Assembly: GCF_027625475.1 (NCBI RefSeq)
Contig: NZ_CP115174.1
Location: 2,391,001-2,455,000, forward strand
DNA length: 64,000 nucleotides
From: Sphingomonas abietis
GTDB taxonomy: Bacteria > Pseudomonadota > Alphaproteobacteria > Sphingomonadales > Sphingomonadaceae
Direction: 5' to 3'
In this document: one piece after another, positions 17,322-25,940 of the stretch
Position numbering within the stretch: position 1 is the stretch's first letter
Layout of the letters: each line of letters starts with the position of its first letter
Position numbers and translations under genes: made by a program
Notes under the pieces: generated by a model
Database searches by the model: none
What the model was told of the DNA's origin: nothing
The model's input: only the letters and a program-made list of their open reading frames with translations

Positions 17322-18220
17322 AGATCCTCGCGGCGGTGGTCACGCATAACCGTTGCGTGCTGCTGGAACGCTGCGTCGATGCGATCCGCGCCCAGACCAG
17401 GCCGGCGGACGGCGTGGTCGTCATCAACAATGCCAGCACCGACGGCACCGTGGCGATGCTCGATGCCAAGGGCGTGGCCCATGTCGATCAGGCCAATCTC
17501 GGCTCGGCCGGCGGCTGGAACCGCGCCATCGCGGAGTGTCTCGCGGGGGGCTATGACGCCGTCTGGCTGATGGACGATGACGGCTATCCCGACGCCGATG
17601 CGCTGGCGGCCCTGGCCGGCAGCCTGACCGACGGCATCGCCTGCGTCTCGTCGGTGGTGCTGCGCGAGACCGAGCCGACCCATTTCGTCTTTCCCTTCCC
17701 GCTGCTCGATCGGGCCGGCCTGCCGGTGGTGATGGCCCGGCCACGCAAGCTGGCGACGCTCGCCGAACTGGACGGCATCGCGCAGGCCGGCAGCTATCCT
17801 TTCGCGCATCTGTTCAACGGCGCCCTCATCGCGCGGGCCGCGATCGACGCGGCCGGCACGGTCGATACCGGATTCTTCATGTTCGGCGACGAGGTCGATT
17901 ATTTCTTCCGACTGCGCCAAGTGGGCGAAGTCCGTTCGGTGCTGGCCGCGCGTCATTATCATCCCGACGTCGCGCGCCGGCCGCTGACACCCGCCAAGCT
18001 CTATTATTATCTCAAGAATACGCTGATTTTGAACCGCCGTTACTTTGACAAGGTGGCGGTGCGTGATGCATTGACGCTCGGAGTGGGATTGGCGCGCTAC
18101 GGCGCGCGCAATGGGTGGTATTCTCTCGTCATCATGCTGGTCTGGCGTCGGCGGCAATTGGTGCCGCGCGCCATATCTCGGGGTCTACGTGGAAAGGTAG
18201 GGCCCGACTTCAATGAGTGA
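17318..18220 (+). CDS. GT2-family glycosyltransferase (rhamnosyl/galactofuranosyl type)
   Basis: The product is 300 aa from a GTG that overlaps the HAD stop (GTGA). The GT-A fold begins AAVVTHNRCVLLERCVDAI, with INNASTDGT, the donor-metal motif WLMDDDGYPD, and the post-catalytic TGFFMFGDEVDYFFRLRQ, where 'E-D/E-V-D' supplies the catalytic base. NLGSAGGWNRAI is typical of rhamnosyl- and galactofuranosyltransferases such as GlfT1. The C-terminus is amphipathic and basic, suiting peripheral membrane attachment. It lies inside the CofD/YvcK-like module, so it may transfer the residue whose donor that module makes. Confidence 0.88.
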   Translation: MKILAAVVTHNRCVLLERCVDAIRAQTRPADGVVVINNASTDGTVAMLDAKGVAHVDQANLGSAGGWNRAIAECLAGGYDAVWLMDDDGYPDADALAALAGSLTDGIACVSSVVLRETEPTHFVFPFPLLDRAGLPVVMARPRKLATLAELDGIAQAGSYPFAHLFNGALIARAAIDAAGTVDTGFFMFGDEVDYFFRLRQVGEVRSVLAARHYHPDVARRPLTPAKLYYYLKNTLILNRRYFDKVAVRDALTLGVGLARYGARNGWYSLVIMLVWRRRQLVPRAISRGLRGKVGPDFNE

Positions 18221-18935
18221 ACCCCGTGTGCTGATCGCCGCCGCCGGCGCGGGCGCGCGCGCCGGCCTGCCCTATCCCAAGACGCTGCATCCCGTGCAGG
18301 GCCGAGCGATCCTGGGCCGCCTGCTCGATGTGACGGCACGCCTCGATCCCAGCCCGACGATCATCGTCTCGCCGTCGGGACGTGCGCCGATCACCCAGTT
18401 TCTCGATAGCGAAGGCGCGCGCGCGCATCTGGTCGAACAGGCCTTGCCGACCGGTATGGGAGATGCGGTGCTGGCGTTCGAACGCTCGCCCGCCGCGGCC
18501 GGCGCGGATACCGTGGTGCTGGCGTGGGGGGACATCCCCTTCCTGTCCTCCGAGACCGTAGCGGCGACGCTCGCGCATCATCAGCGAACCGGCGCGGTGC
18601 TGACCTTCCCCTCGATCCGCGTCGACCGCGCCTACACGATCGTCTCGCGCGCTGCCGATGGCAGCGTCGCGGCGCTGGACGAGACCCGCCTGTCGGGCGC
18701 CGAACCCGGACCCGGCGAACGCGATATCGGCCTGTTCCTGTTTCGCGCCGCCCCGGTGCTGACCGCGCTGCGACAGTCGGCCGCCGAGCATGATCCGGCG
18801 CGGGGCGAGCATGGGTTCCTGCAGCTGATCCGGCGCCTGGTGGCCGCCGGGCATCGTGTCGAGGCCCCGCCGATCGCGACGGATCGCGAAACCATCTCCT
18901 TGAATGCCCTCAGCGATCTCGGGGCCGACGCCTGA
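18213..18935 (+). CDS. GlmU-like sugar nucleotidyltransferase
   Basis: The product is 240 aa. The nucleotide-binding loop is LIAAAGAGARAGLPYPKTLH with HPVQGRAIL straight after, very like the N-terminal half of GlmU (L-A-A-G-x-G-T-R-M...P-K-x-L-H). ALPTGMGDAVL and the metal Asp in WGDIPFLSSE follow. It lacks the left-handed beta-helix acetyltransferase half of GlmU. The basal reaction should be NTP plus sugar-1-phosphate giving NDP-sugar. The Gly-Thr-Arg-Met of GlmU is replaced by Gly-Ala-Arg-Ala-Gly, so the base or sugar preference may differ. It overlaps the GT2 by eight bases and AsnB by one. Confidence 0.85.
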   Translation: MSEPRVLIAAAGAGARAGLPYPKTLHPVQGRAILGRLLDVTARLDPSPTIIVSPSGRAPITQFLDSEGARAHLVEQALPTGMGDAVLAFERSPAAAGADTVVLAWGDIPFLSSETVAATLAHHQRTGAVLTFPSIRVDRAYTIVSRAADGSVAALDETRLSGAEPGPGERDIGLFLFRAAPVLTALRQSAAEHDPARGEHGFLQLIRRLVAAGHRVEAPPIATDRETISLNALSDLGADA

Positions 18936-20890
18936 TGTGCGGCATTGCAGGAATGCTGACCATCGGGGCCGTCACCGAAACCGTGATGCGGGCCATGGCC
19001 GATGCGGTGGCGCATCGCGGCCCGGATGACGAGGGCGTGTGGATCGATGCCGGCGCAGGCATCGGCCTGGCCCACCGGCGGCTGTCGATCGTCGATCTCT
19101 CCGCGGCCGGGCACCAGCCCTTCCATTCGCGCTGTGGCCGCTTCGTGCTCAGCTACAATGGCGAGATCTACAACCATGCCGAACTGCGACGGACGATCGA
19201 GGAGAAGGGGCCGGTTCCGTGGCGTGGCCATTCGGATACCGAGACCCTGCTGGAAGCGATCGCGCTCTGGGGGCTGAGCGAGGCGCTCCAGCGTGCGAGC
19301 GGCATGTTCGCGCTGGCGCTATGGGATCGCGAGACCCGTGAACTCAGCCTCGCGCGCGATCGGGTGGGCGAGAAACCGCTTTATTATGGCTGGAGCGGCG
19401 ATCGCCTGCTGTTCGGATCGAGCCTCGCCTCGTTCCGCGCGGTGCCGGGCTTCGCCGGCGAGGCCGATCCCGATGTCACCGCGCTCTATCTGCGGTTCAA
19501 CTGCGTGCCGGCCCCCTATTCGATCTATCGCCGCGTCTACAAGGTGATGCCCGGTACGATCGTGACGATCGACCAGCGCGCCATCGGCCGGGCGCCGTCG
19601 CAGCCGCCGGCGGTGCCGTCCCGCCAGGTCGGGCTGTCCACCATGCGCTACTGGTCGCTCGCCACGGTGGCGAAGAACGGCGCGGGCCGAGCCGAGCATG
19701 ATCCGGATCGTGCCCTCGCCACGCTCGAACAGCGGCTCACCACCGCCGTGGCGCAGCAGACCATGGGGGATGTGCCGATCGGCGCGTTCCTGTCCGGCGG
19801 GGTCGACAGTTCGCTCATCGTCGCCCTGATGCAGCGCGCGATCGGGGAACGGGTCCGCACCTTCACGCTCGGCTTCGACGATCCGTTGATGGACGAGGCC
19901 CCGCACGCCGCCGCCATCGCCCGCCACCTCGGCACCGAGCATCACGAACATTATATCACGCCGGCCGACGCGGCGGATGCCGTCGCCGCGATGCCGTCGA
20001 TCTACGACGAACCCTTCGCCGACTCCTCCCAGATCGCGACCTATATCCTGAGCCGGGAGACGCGGCGCACGGTGACGGTGGCGTTGTCGGGCGACGGCGG
20101 CGACGAATTGTTCGGCGGCTATAACCGCTACATGATGACAAGCCGGATCTTCGATCGGCTTTCGATGCTGCCGGCCAGCGGGCGGCGGGGGCTCGGCCGG
20201 ATGCTGGCCGGCATCTCGACCGACATGTGGGATCGGATGGGCGCGCTGCCCTTCGCCCCGAACGTGCCGATGCTCGGCAACAAGGCCCACAAGGTCGCCC
20301 GCGCAATGCGCTCCGGCGGTGGCTTGGACGAGATCTACGCGGCCTTCACCGAGGAATGGCATTCGGGCGTGCCCATTGCCCATGACAGGCGCATCGCCGC
20401 ACCGGCCCTCGACGGCGCCTTCGAGGCCAAGACCCGCGAAGAGCAGATGATGTACTGGGACATGATGTCCTATTTGCCGGACGATATTCTGGCCAAGGTC
20501 GATCGCGCCTCCATGGCGGTAGGGCTCGAGGTGCGGGCACCGATGCTGGATCGCGATGTCGTCGCGGCCGCTTGGGAGACACCATTGTCGCTCAAAATTC
20601 GCGATGGCCAGAGCAAATGGTTGCTGCGCCAGCTTCTCTTCCGCTACGTGCCTCCTGTACTGATCGAAAGGCCGAAGACAGGGTTCGGCGTGCCGTTGGG
20701 TCGTTGGTTGCGTGGTCCGCTTCGGGATTGGGCCGAAAGCCTGCTCTCGACTGCCGCGCTGGATCGCGTCGCGGGTCTCGACGCGATCGCCGTGCAGCGT
20801 CGCTGGCAACAGCATCTGCGCGGGACACACGACTGGACGGCGGCCTTATGGTCCGTGCTCATGCTGATGGGGTGGCAAAGCGAGTGCTGA
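18935..20890 (+). CDS. asnB: AsnB-type glutamine-dependent amidotransferase
   Basis: The product is 651 aa. It has the class II glutaminase N-terminus MCGIAGML with catalytic Cys2, HRGPDDEG and the LSYNGEIYNH loop. The synthetase half has the PP-loop SGGVDSS (about 289-295), LSGDGGDELFGGYNRY and LDRDVVAAAW. Many EPS and O-antigen loci carry an AsnB homologue that amidates a hexuronic acid carboxylate (WbpS-like) rather than aspartate. A uronic-acid dehydrogenase and epimerase at 34476-36758 are consistent with that, and the position inside a GT operon favours it over asparagine biosynthesis. The gene starts on the last base of the nucleotidyltransferase stop. Confidence 0.9.
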   Translation: MCGIAGMLTIGAVTETVMRAMADAVAHRGPDDEGVWIDAGAGIGLAHRRLSIVDLSAAGHQPFHSRCGRFVLSYNGEIYNHAELRRTIEEKGPVPWRGHSDTETLLEAIALWGLSEALQRASGMFALALWDRETRELSLARDRVGEKPLYYGWSGDRLLFGSSLASFRAVPGFAGEADPDVTALYLRFNCVPAPYSIYRRVYKVMPGTIVTIDQRAIGRAPSQPPAVPSRQVGLSTMRYWSLATVAKNGAGRAEHDPDRALATLEQRLTTAVAQQTMGDVPIGAFLSGGVDSSLIVALMQRAIGERVRTFTLGFDDPLMDEAPHAAAIARHLGTEHHEHYITPADAADAVAAMPSIYDEPFADSSQIATYILSRETRRTVTVALSGDGGDELFGGYNRYMMTSRIFDRLSMLPASGRRGLGRMLAGISTDMWDRMGALPFAPNVPMLGNKAHKVARAMRSGGGLDEIYAAFTEEWHSGVPIAHDRRIAAPALDGAFEAKTREEQMMYWDMMSYLPDDILAKVDRASMAVGLEVRAPMLDRDVVAAAWETPLSLKIRDGQSKWLLRQLLFRYVPPVLIERPKTGFGVPLGRWLRGPLRDWAESLLSTAALDRVAGLDAIAVQRRWQQHLRGTHDWTAALWSVLMLMGWQSEC

Positions 20891-21984
20891 TCTACTGGGC
20901 CTTCATGGGGTTCGCCTGCTTCATGGCGATGATCGAGCAGGGCGTCGAGCGGGTGAGCCACCGCGTCAACTTCATCTGGGTCATGTTCACGATCGCGCTT
21001 GCGCTGTTCATCGGCGGCCGATGGAAAACCGGCGGCGACTGGGGCAATTACTATGTGAACCTCGAGCCTTTCTATCAGATGCGGCTCGGAGAAGCGGCAG
21101 CGTCATCGAAGGATGTCGGCTTCACCCTGCTCGAGATCATCGCGGCCGAGTTCACCACCGGCATCGTCGTCATCACCATGTTCAGCGGCATCGTCATGGC
21201 GGTCGCGCTGCTGATCTTCTGTCTCCGGCAACCGCGGCCTTGGCTGTGCATGGCGGTGGCCTTTCCCTATCTCGTCGTCGTCTGCGGCATGGGCTATATC
21301 CGGCAGGGCATCGCCATCTCGTTCATCATGGTCGGCCTGACCGCCCTGGATCGCGACCGGATCGAACGCTATATCGGCTGGGTGATGGCCGGCGCGATGT
21401 TCCACGCGACCGCACTGGCGATGATCCCGCTCGGCGCCGTCGTCAGCAAGAAGAACCGGCTGCTGGTGATTGCGATGGTGGGCGCGATCACGCTTCTGGC
21501 TTATCATTACCTGATCGCCTCGCGCGCCGACAATCTGGTCACCAATTATGTCGATGTCGAAGCGGAATCGTCCGGCGCGCTCGTCCGTTCGCTGATGGGC
21601 GCCCTGCCCGGTGCGATATTCCTGGTGTTCCGCAAGAATTTCGGCCTGTCCGGCAGCGCGCTGCTCGCCTGGATGGCGCTGAGCGCCGCCGCGATCGCGA
21701 CCGTGCCGGCGGTGCTGCTCTACCCGTCCTCCACCGTGGTCGACCGGCTCGGCCTGTACCTGCTGCCGGTGCAGTGCTTCGTCTATGCCCGCGCGCCCGA
21801 TGCACTCGCCAGGAACGCGCAGCAGCGCCTGTTCTTCGCGATCGGCACGTTGTTGCTCTACATCGTCGTCTTCTTCACCTTCATCAATTACAGCGACCAT
21901 GCCAAATCATGGGTGCCCTACCGCTTTTACCTGTTCGAGGATGGCATTTGCCTCGAATGCGGTGGCCCAGACCGGTCCTATTGA
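20884..21984 (+). CDS. EpsG-family membrane protein, candidate polymerase
   Basis: The product is about 366 aa from the GTG at 20884, which overlaps the AsnB stop by seven bases; an in-frame ATG at 20848 is an alternative. It has about ten helices. The EpsG-like hallmark is TGGDWGNYYVNLEPFYQ after helix 2 ('G-x-D-W-x-x-Y'), then GMGYIRQGIAISFIM, matching the conserved 'R-Q-x-[IL]-A' helix. EpsG-type proteins polymerise EPS repeat units. Together with the Wzy/ligase-like protein at 6754, locus A holds two polymerase-type proteins; one of them may ligate or cap. Confidence 0.85.
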   Translation: MLIYWAFMGFACFMAMIEQGVERVSHRVNFIWVMFTIALALFIGGRWKTGGDWGNYYVNLEPFYQMRLGEAAASSKDVGFTLLEIIAAEFTTGIVVITMFSGIVMAVALLIFCLRQPRPWLCMAVAFPYLVVVCGMGYIRQGIAISFIMVGLTALDRDRIERYIGWVMAGAMFHATALAMIPLGAVVSKKNRLLVIAMVGAITLLAYHYLIASRADNLVTNYVDVEAESSGALVRSLMGALPGAIFLVFRKNFGLSGSALLAWMALSAAAIATVPAVLLYPSSTVVDRLGLYLLPVQCFVYARAPDALARNAQQRLFFAIGTLLLYIVVFFTFINYSDHAKSWVPYRFYLFEDGICLECGGPDRSY

Positions 21985-23875
21985 CGTGTCGGTGACGACG
22001 CCCCCCGCGGCGGCCGCACCGGCACCATTGGTGGTGCTGACGCCGGTGAGCAAGACCGATCCGCGCGAGGCCAAAGCCAGCCGCGTGTCCGTGGCGATCG
22101 GCCGGCTGTTCGGCCAATTGTCCGCCCGGCGGCGGCGGCAGGCCGCGCGCATCTGGCTGTTCATGCTCGTCGGCGCCTTCGCCGAGATGATGAGCATCGG
22201 CGCGCTGCTGCCGTTCCTGACGTTGCTCGCCGCGCCCGAGCAGATGCAGCGCTATCCGCTGTTCACCGATCTGATCGCCTGGCTCGGCCTGCCCAAAGGC
22301 GGCCTGTTGCCGGTGGCGGCGACATTGTTCGTCACCACCGCCATCGTCTGCACGGCGATCCGTCTGCTGCTGCTGCGCTCCGCCCAGCGCTTCGTCTTCG
22401 CGGTCGGGCATGATCTCGGCATCAAGCTGTACGATCATCTGCTCCACCAGAGCTATCTGTACCATACGCTGCACAACAGCGCCGAGGTTCAGGCCGGCAT
22501 CCAGAAGGTGAACAACATCACCAATCTGTTCCTGCAACCGCTGATGCAGGGCGTGATCTCGATCACCGTGATGATCTTCATCGTCGCGGCCTTGGCGTGG
22601 GCCGATCCGTTCCTGGCGGCGGTCGCGATCGGCGGGTTCGGCGGCGTGTATGTCGTGATCTCGTTCACCGTGCGGCGGGTTCTCCAACTCAACAGCGGCC
22701 GCCTGTCCTCGCTCGCGACGCAGCGCATCCAGGCCATTCAGGAGGGCATGGGCGCGATCCGCGACGTGCTGATCGAGCGCGCCCAGCCGCTCTATCTCGC
22801 CAAGTTCGCCAGGCTCGATCAATCCTTCCGCGACGCGCAATCGCTGACCACGCTGCTCGCCAATGCCCCCCGCTATCTGGTCGAGGGCATGGGGCTGGTG
22901 CTGATCGCGGTGCTGGCGATCGCGATGTCTCGGCAACCGGGCGGACTGCCCGCCGCCCTGCCGGTACTCGGCGCGCTGGCGGTCGGCGCGCAACGGCTGA
23001 TGCCGCTGCTCCAGCAGGCCTATTTCGGCTGGTCGCAGATGATGACCAACTATGTGAACCTCACCAACGTGCTCGACGTACTCGACCAACCGGTCGAGCG
23101 CCCGGATCGCTCGGCGGCGCCCCTGCCCTTTTCGCGGGAGATCGCGCTGAGCGGTGTGAGTTTCGGTTATGGTGCGGCGGGGCAGGTGCTGCACGACGTC
23201 TCGCTCGCCATTCCCAGGGGCGCCCGGATCGGGCTGGTCGGGCGTACCGGCAGCGGCAAGAGCACGGTGCTCGATCTGCTGATGGGGCTGCTCCAGCCGC
23301 AGCAGGGCGCGATCACGGTGGACGGCGAGCCGCTCGCCGCCGCGCAGGATCGGTTCCGCTGGCAGGCCAATATCAATCATGTGCCGCAGGCGGTTTTCCT
23401 CTCGGACGACACGATCGCGGCCAACATCGCCTTCGGGCAGGAAGCCGGCGCGATCGACATGGCGCGGGTGCGCGCCGCCGCCGAAGCCGCCCATGCCACC
23501 GAGTTCATCGATGCTCTGCCCGATGGCTATGCCAGCACCGTCGGCGAGCAGGGCACGCGCCTGTCGGGCGGGCAGCGCCAGCGGATCGGCCTCGCCCGCG
23601 CGCTCTATGCCCGGCGCCCGGTGCTGGTGCTGGACGAAGCGACCAGCGCGCTCGACGCCGCCACCGAAGATGCCGTGATGGAGTCGATCCGCCGGCTGGA
23701 CGAGGATCTGACGATTATCATCGTCGCCCATCGGCTCAGCACGCTGCGCCATTGCTCGACCATCATCCGCCTCGATGCCGGCCGGATCGCCGCGCAAGGC
23801 CCGTTTGCGGAGGTGATCGGCGCGGATGCGACCGCCCTCGCTTCGGAGAACCGCAGCCAACGGGCAGGAGCATGA
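21941..23875 (+). CDS. ABC exporter with fused membrane and ATPase domains (PglK/MsbA-like)
   Basis: The product is about 644 aa from ATG 21941 (629 from GTG 21986; neither has a clear ribosome site). Six membrane helices span about 60-360, then one nucleotide-binding domain follows. Walker A is VGRTGSGKSTV, the Q-loop has HVPQAVFL, the signature is LSGGQRQRIGLARAL, Walker B VLVLDEATSALD and the H-loop VAHRLS. Such half-transporters work as homodimers; PglK flips a lipid-linked glycan, MsbA flips lipid A. A second flippase-type system in an operon that already encodes a Wzx protein is notable. The gene overlaps the EpsG-like gene under the ATG start and the next GT2 by four bases. Confidence 0.9.
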   Translation: MAFASNAVAQTGPIDVSVTTPPAAAAPAPLVVLTPVSKTDPREAKASRVSVAIGRLFGQLSARRRRQAARIWLFMLVGAFAEMMSIGALLPFLTLLAAPEQMQRYPLFTDLIAWLGLPKGGLLPVAATLFVTTAIVCTAIRLLLLRSAQRFVFAVGHDLGIKLYDHLLHQSYLYHTLHNSAEVQAGIQKVNNITNLFLQPLMQGVISITVMIFIVAALAWADPFLAAVAIGGFGGVYVVISFTVRRVLQLNSGRLSSLATQRIQAIQEGMGAIRDVLIERAQPLYLAKFARLDQSFRDAQSLTTLLANAPRYLVEGMGLVLIAVLAIAMSRQPGGLPAALPVLGALAVGAQRLMPLLQQAYFGWSQMMTNYVNLTNVLDVLDQPVERPDRSAAPLPFSREIALSGVSFGYGAAGQVLHDVSLAIPRGARIGLVGRTGSGKSTVLDLLMGLLQPQQGAITVDGEPLAAAQDRFRWQANINHVPQAVFLSDDTIAANIAFGQEAGAIDMARVRAAAEAAHATEFIDALPDGYASTVGEQGTRLSGGQRQRIGLARALYARRPVLVLDEATSALDAATEDAVMESIRRLDEDLTIIIVAHRLSTLRHCSTIIRLDAGRIAAQGPFAEVIGADATALASENRSQRAGA

Positions 23876-24810
23876 CCGAGGCGGGGGGCATATCGCCGGG
23901 TGCGGGGGCACAGGACGCCGACGCATCGGCGGCGCTGTCCGTCAGCATCGTCATCCCGACATGGAACAGCAGCGCCACCCTACCCCGCGCGCTCGCCTCG
24001 ATCACCGATCCCGGCGCGGGAATAGAGATCATCGTCGTCGACGATCAGTCCGACGACCGGGCGTCGCTGCACGCCATCGTCGAGGCAGACGCGCGCGTCA
24101 TCCTGATCGTCAAGCCCGAGCGGACCAATGCCGCGCACTCGCGGGCGATCGGGCTGGAACGGGCGACCGGCGATGTCGTGCTGTTCCTCGATTCCGACGA
24201 TCATTATCTGCCTGGCCATATCGCACGGCGCCGTGCGCTCCACGCCGCGACCGGGGCGAGCGTCGTCGTCGGCCGGTTTCGTCTCAACGACGGTCGCCGC
24301 GAATGGGATGGCCCGATGAGCGCCTATGAGGGCGGCAGCATCGAGGCGTATCTGTTCGCCCGCGGCGGCGATGCTCGCTCCTCGACCCTCTCGGTCGCAC
24401 GGGCGGCGCTGCGCGGGACGACCTTCGACGCGCGGCTCGCCAAGCATCAGGACTGGGGCTTCGCGCTCGCCGCCTGTCGCAACGGCGAACGGATCGCGTT
24501 CGATCCCGATGCGGGGGCCGTGATCAGTATCGCCGGCGGAGCCCGGATGAGCGCGCGCTCCCACGTCGAGGCGAGCCTCGGCTTCGCCCGCGATCATCTG
24601 ACGCAGGAGGCCCATCGTCGCCGCTTCCTGATCGGACGCCTGCGCACCAGCCTGCGGCTGGGCGACATCGGCGCGGCGCGCCGGTTCCGGGCGGCGCTGA
24701 TGCCCCTTCATCCCAGCCCCCGCGAACGCTGGGGCAGCGCCGCCATGATCGTGGCGGCCGGTCTCGGTATCGCCGCGCCCCTCCACCGTCTGTTGACGAG
24801 GCGACGGTGA
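23872..24810 (+). CDS. GT2-family glycosyltransferase
   Basis: The product is 312 aa. A 24-residue Ala/Gly-rich leader precedes the GT-A core SVSIVIPTWNSSATLPRAL. VVDDQSDDRAS is followed by LFLDSDDHYLPGH (metal-binding D-x-D). Downstream, the usual 'E-D-x-x-L' base region is replaced by KHQDWGFALA, with Asp retained as possible base. The start ATG overlaps the ABC exporter stop (ATGA) and the end overlaps the next GT4 (GTGA). Cytoplasmic repeat-unit GT; donor unknown. Confidence 0.88.
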   Translation: MTEAGGISPGAGAQDADASAALSVSIVIPTWNSSATLPRALASITDPGAGIEIIVVDDQSDDRASLHAIVEADARVILIVKPERTNAAHSRAIGLERATGDVVLFLDSDDHYLPGHIARRRALHAATGASVVVGRFRLNDGRREWDGPMSAYEGGSIEAYLFARGGDARSSTLSVARAALRGTTFDARLAKHQDWGFALAACRNGERIAFDPDAGAVISIAGGARMSARSHVEASLGFARDHLTQEAHRRRFLIGRLRTSLRLGDIGAARRFRAALMPLHPSPRERWGSAAMIVAAGLGIAAPLHRLLTRRR

Positions 24811-25940
24811 CGACGTCCGCTGCCTCCGAGCAGACGCGCGCACCGTCCCCCGGCGATCGGCACGGGGCATTGCCGCAGATCGTCCATGTCATTCCCTATG
24901 ACGGCATCGGTGGGGTCGAGATCGCGGCCTCCAGCGTCGCGGCCGGCCCCTATCCGGGCTTCGTCTTTCGCAAGGTCTATATCGCCAGCAGGCGCGCTTC
25001 CATGCCGCGCGACCATATCTATGAATCCGGCGTGGGCGGGGAAAACAACCCGCTCGCCTTCCTCCGCACGATCGCCCATCTGCTGCGGGCACGTCCCGAA
25101 ATCCTCGTCCTGTCGCTGTGGCGGTCGTGCATCGTGGGGATGGCCGTGAAACTGTTGCGGCCGCGCACCCGGCTGGTGCTTTTCCTCCATAACACCCGCC
25201 ATTCCAACCCGGTGGATGCGCTCCTCACCCGCATGACGGCGCGGATCGCAGAAGCGATCTGGGCCGATTCCGCATCGACGGCGGCGCAGCGCCTCGGCCC
25301 CGCATGGGCATTGCGGGCGCGGCCGATCTCTTTCCTGACGGCGCGGATCCCGCGCGTCGCCGCCGAGCGGCCGGCGCCGCACTTCATCACCTGGGGCCGG
25401 CTGCATCCGCGCAAGCGGATCGAGTGGGCACTGGATTTCTTCGCATTGGTCCATGCCCGCCATGCCGATGCCCGCTTCACCATCATCGGCCCCGATCGGG
25501 GCGAAGGCGCGATGCTGGAGGCCAAGGTGGCAGCGCTGGGGCTGGCGGATGCCGTGCGCTTCCTCGGCGCAGCCGACATGCCGGACATCGCCCGTCACGC
25601 CGCGTCCGCCGCCTTCTTCGTCCAGACCAGCAAGTCCGAGGGAATGGGCATGGCGGTGGTGGAGGCGATGCAGATGGGGCTCGTTCCCGTCGTCACCCCG
25701 GTCGGCGAGATCGGCTCCTATGTCGAGAATATGCGCAACGGGGTCTGGTTCGCGACGTCCGAGGATGCCCTCGCCAAGGTCGAACGGCTGCTCGCCGATC
25801 CTGCCGCCTTCGCGAGGATGAGCGACGCCGCAGCGCTGACCTGGCGCGATCGCACGCTCTATGTCGACGAATTCGTGGCGGCCTGTACGCAGCTCGCCGC
25901 CCGTCCCGTCATCGCCGTTTCGCAAGAGGGACCGCGGTGA
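24807..25940 (+). CDS. GT4-family glycosyltransferase
   Basis: The product is 377 aa from a GTG start. After a variable N-terminus the GT-B acceptor side shows HVIPYDGIGGVEIAASSVA ('G-G-[VA]-E'). The donor domain has TWGRLHPRKRIEWALDF and the E-x7-E in SEGMGMAVVEAMQMG. Coupled start and stop with both neighbours (four-base overlaps) place it firmly in the operon. Retaining transferase, sugar not predictable. Confidence 0.88.
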   Translation: MTTSAASEQTRAPSPGDRHGALPQIVHVIPYDGIGGVEIAASSVAAGPYPGFVFRKVYIASRRASMPRDHIYESGVGGENNPLAFLRTIAHLLRARPEILVLSLWRSCIVGMAVKLLRPRTRLVLFLHNTRHSNPVDALLTRMTARIAEAIWADSASTAAQRLGPAWALRARPISFLTARIPRVAAERPAPHFITWGRLHPRKRIEWALDFFALVHARHADARFTIIGPDRGEGAMLEAKVAALGLADAVRFLGAADMPDIARHAASAAFFVQTSKSEGMGMAVVEAMQMGLVPVVTPVGEIGSYVENMRNGVWFATSEDALAKVERLLADPAAFARMSDAAALTWRDRTLYVDEFVAACTQLAARPVIAVSQEGPR

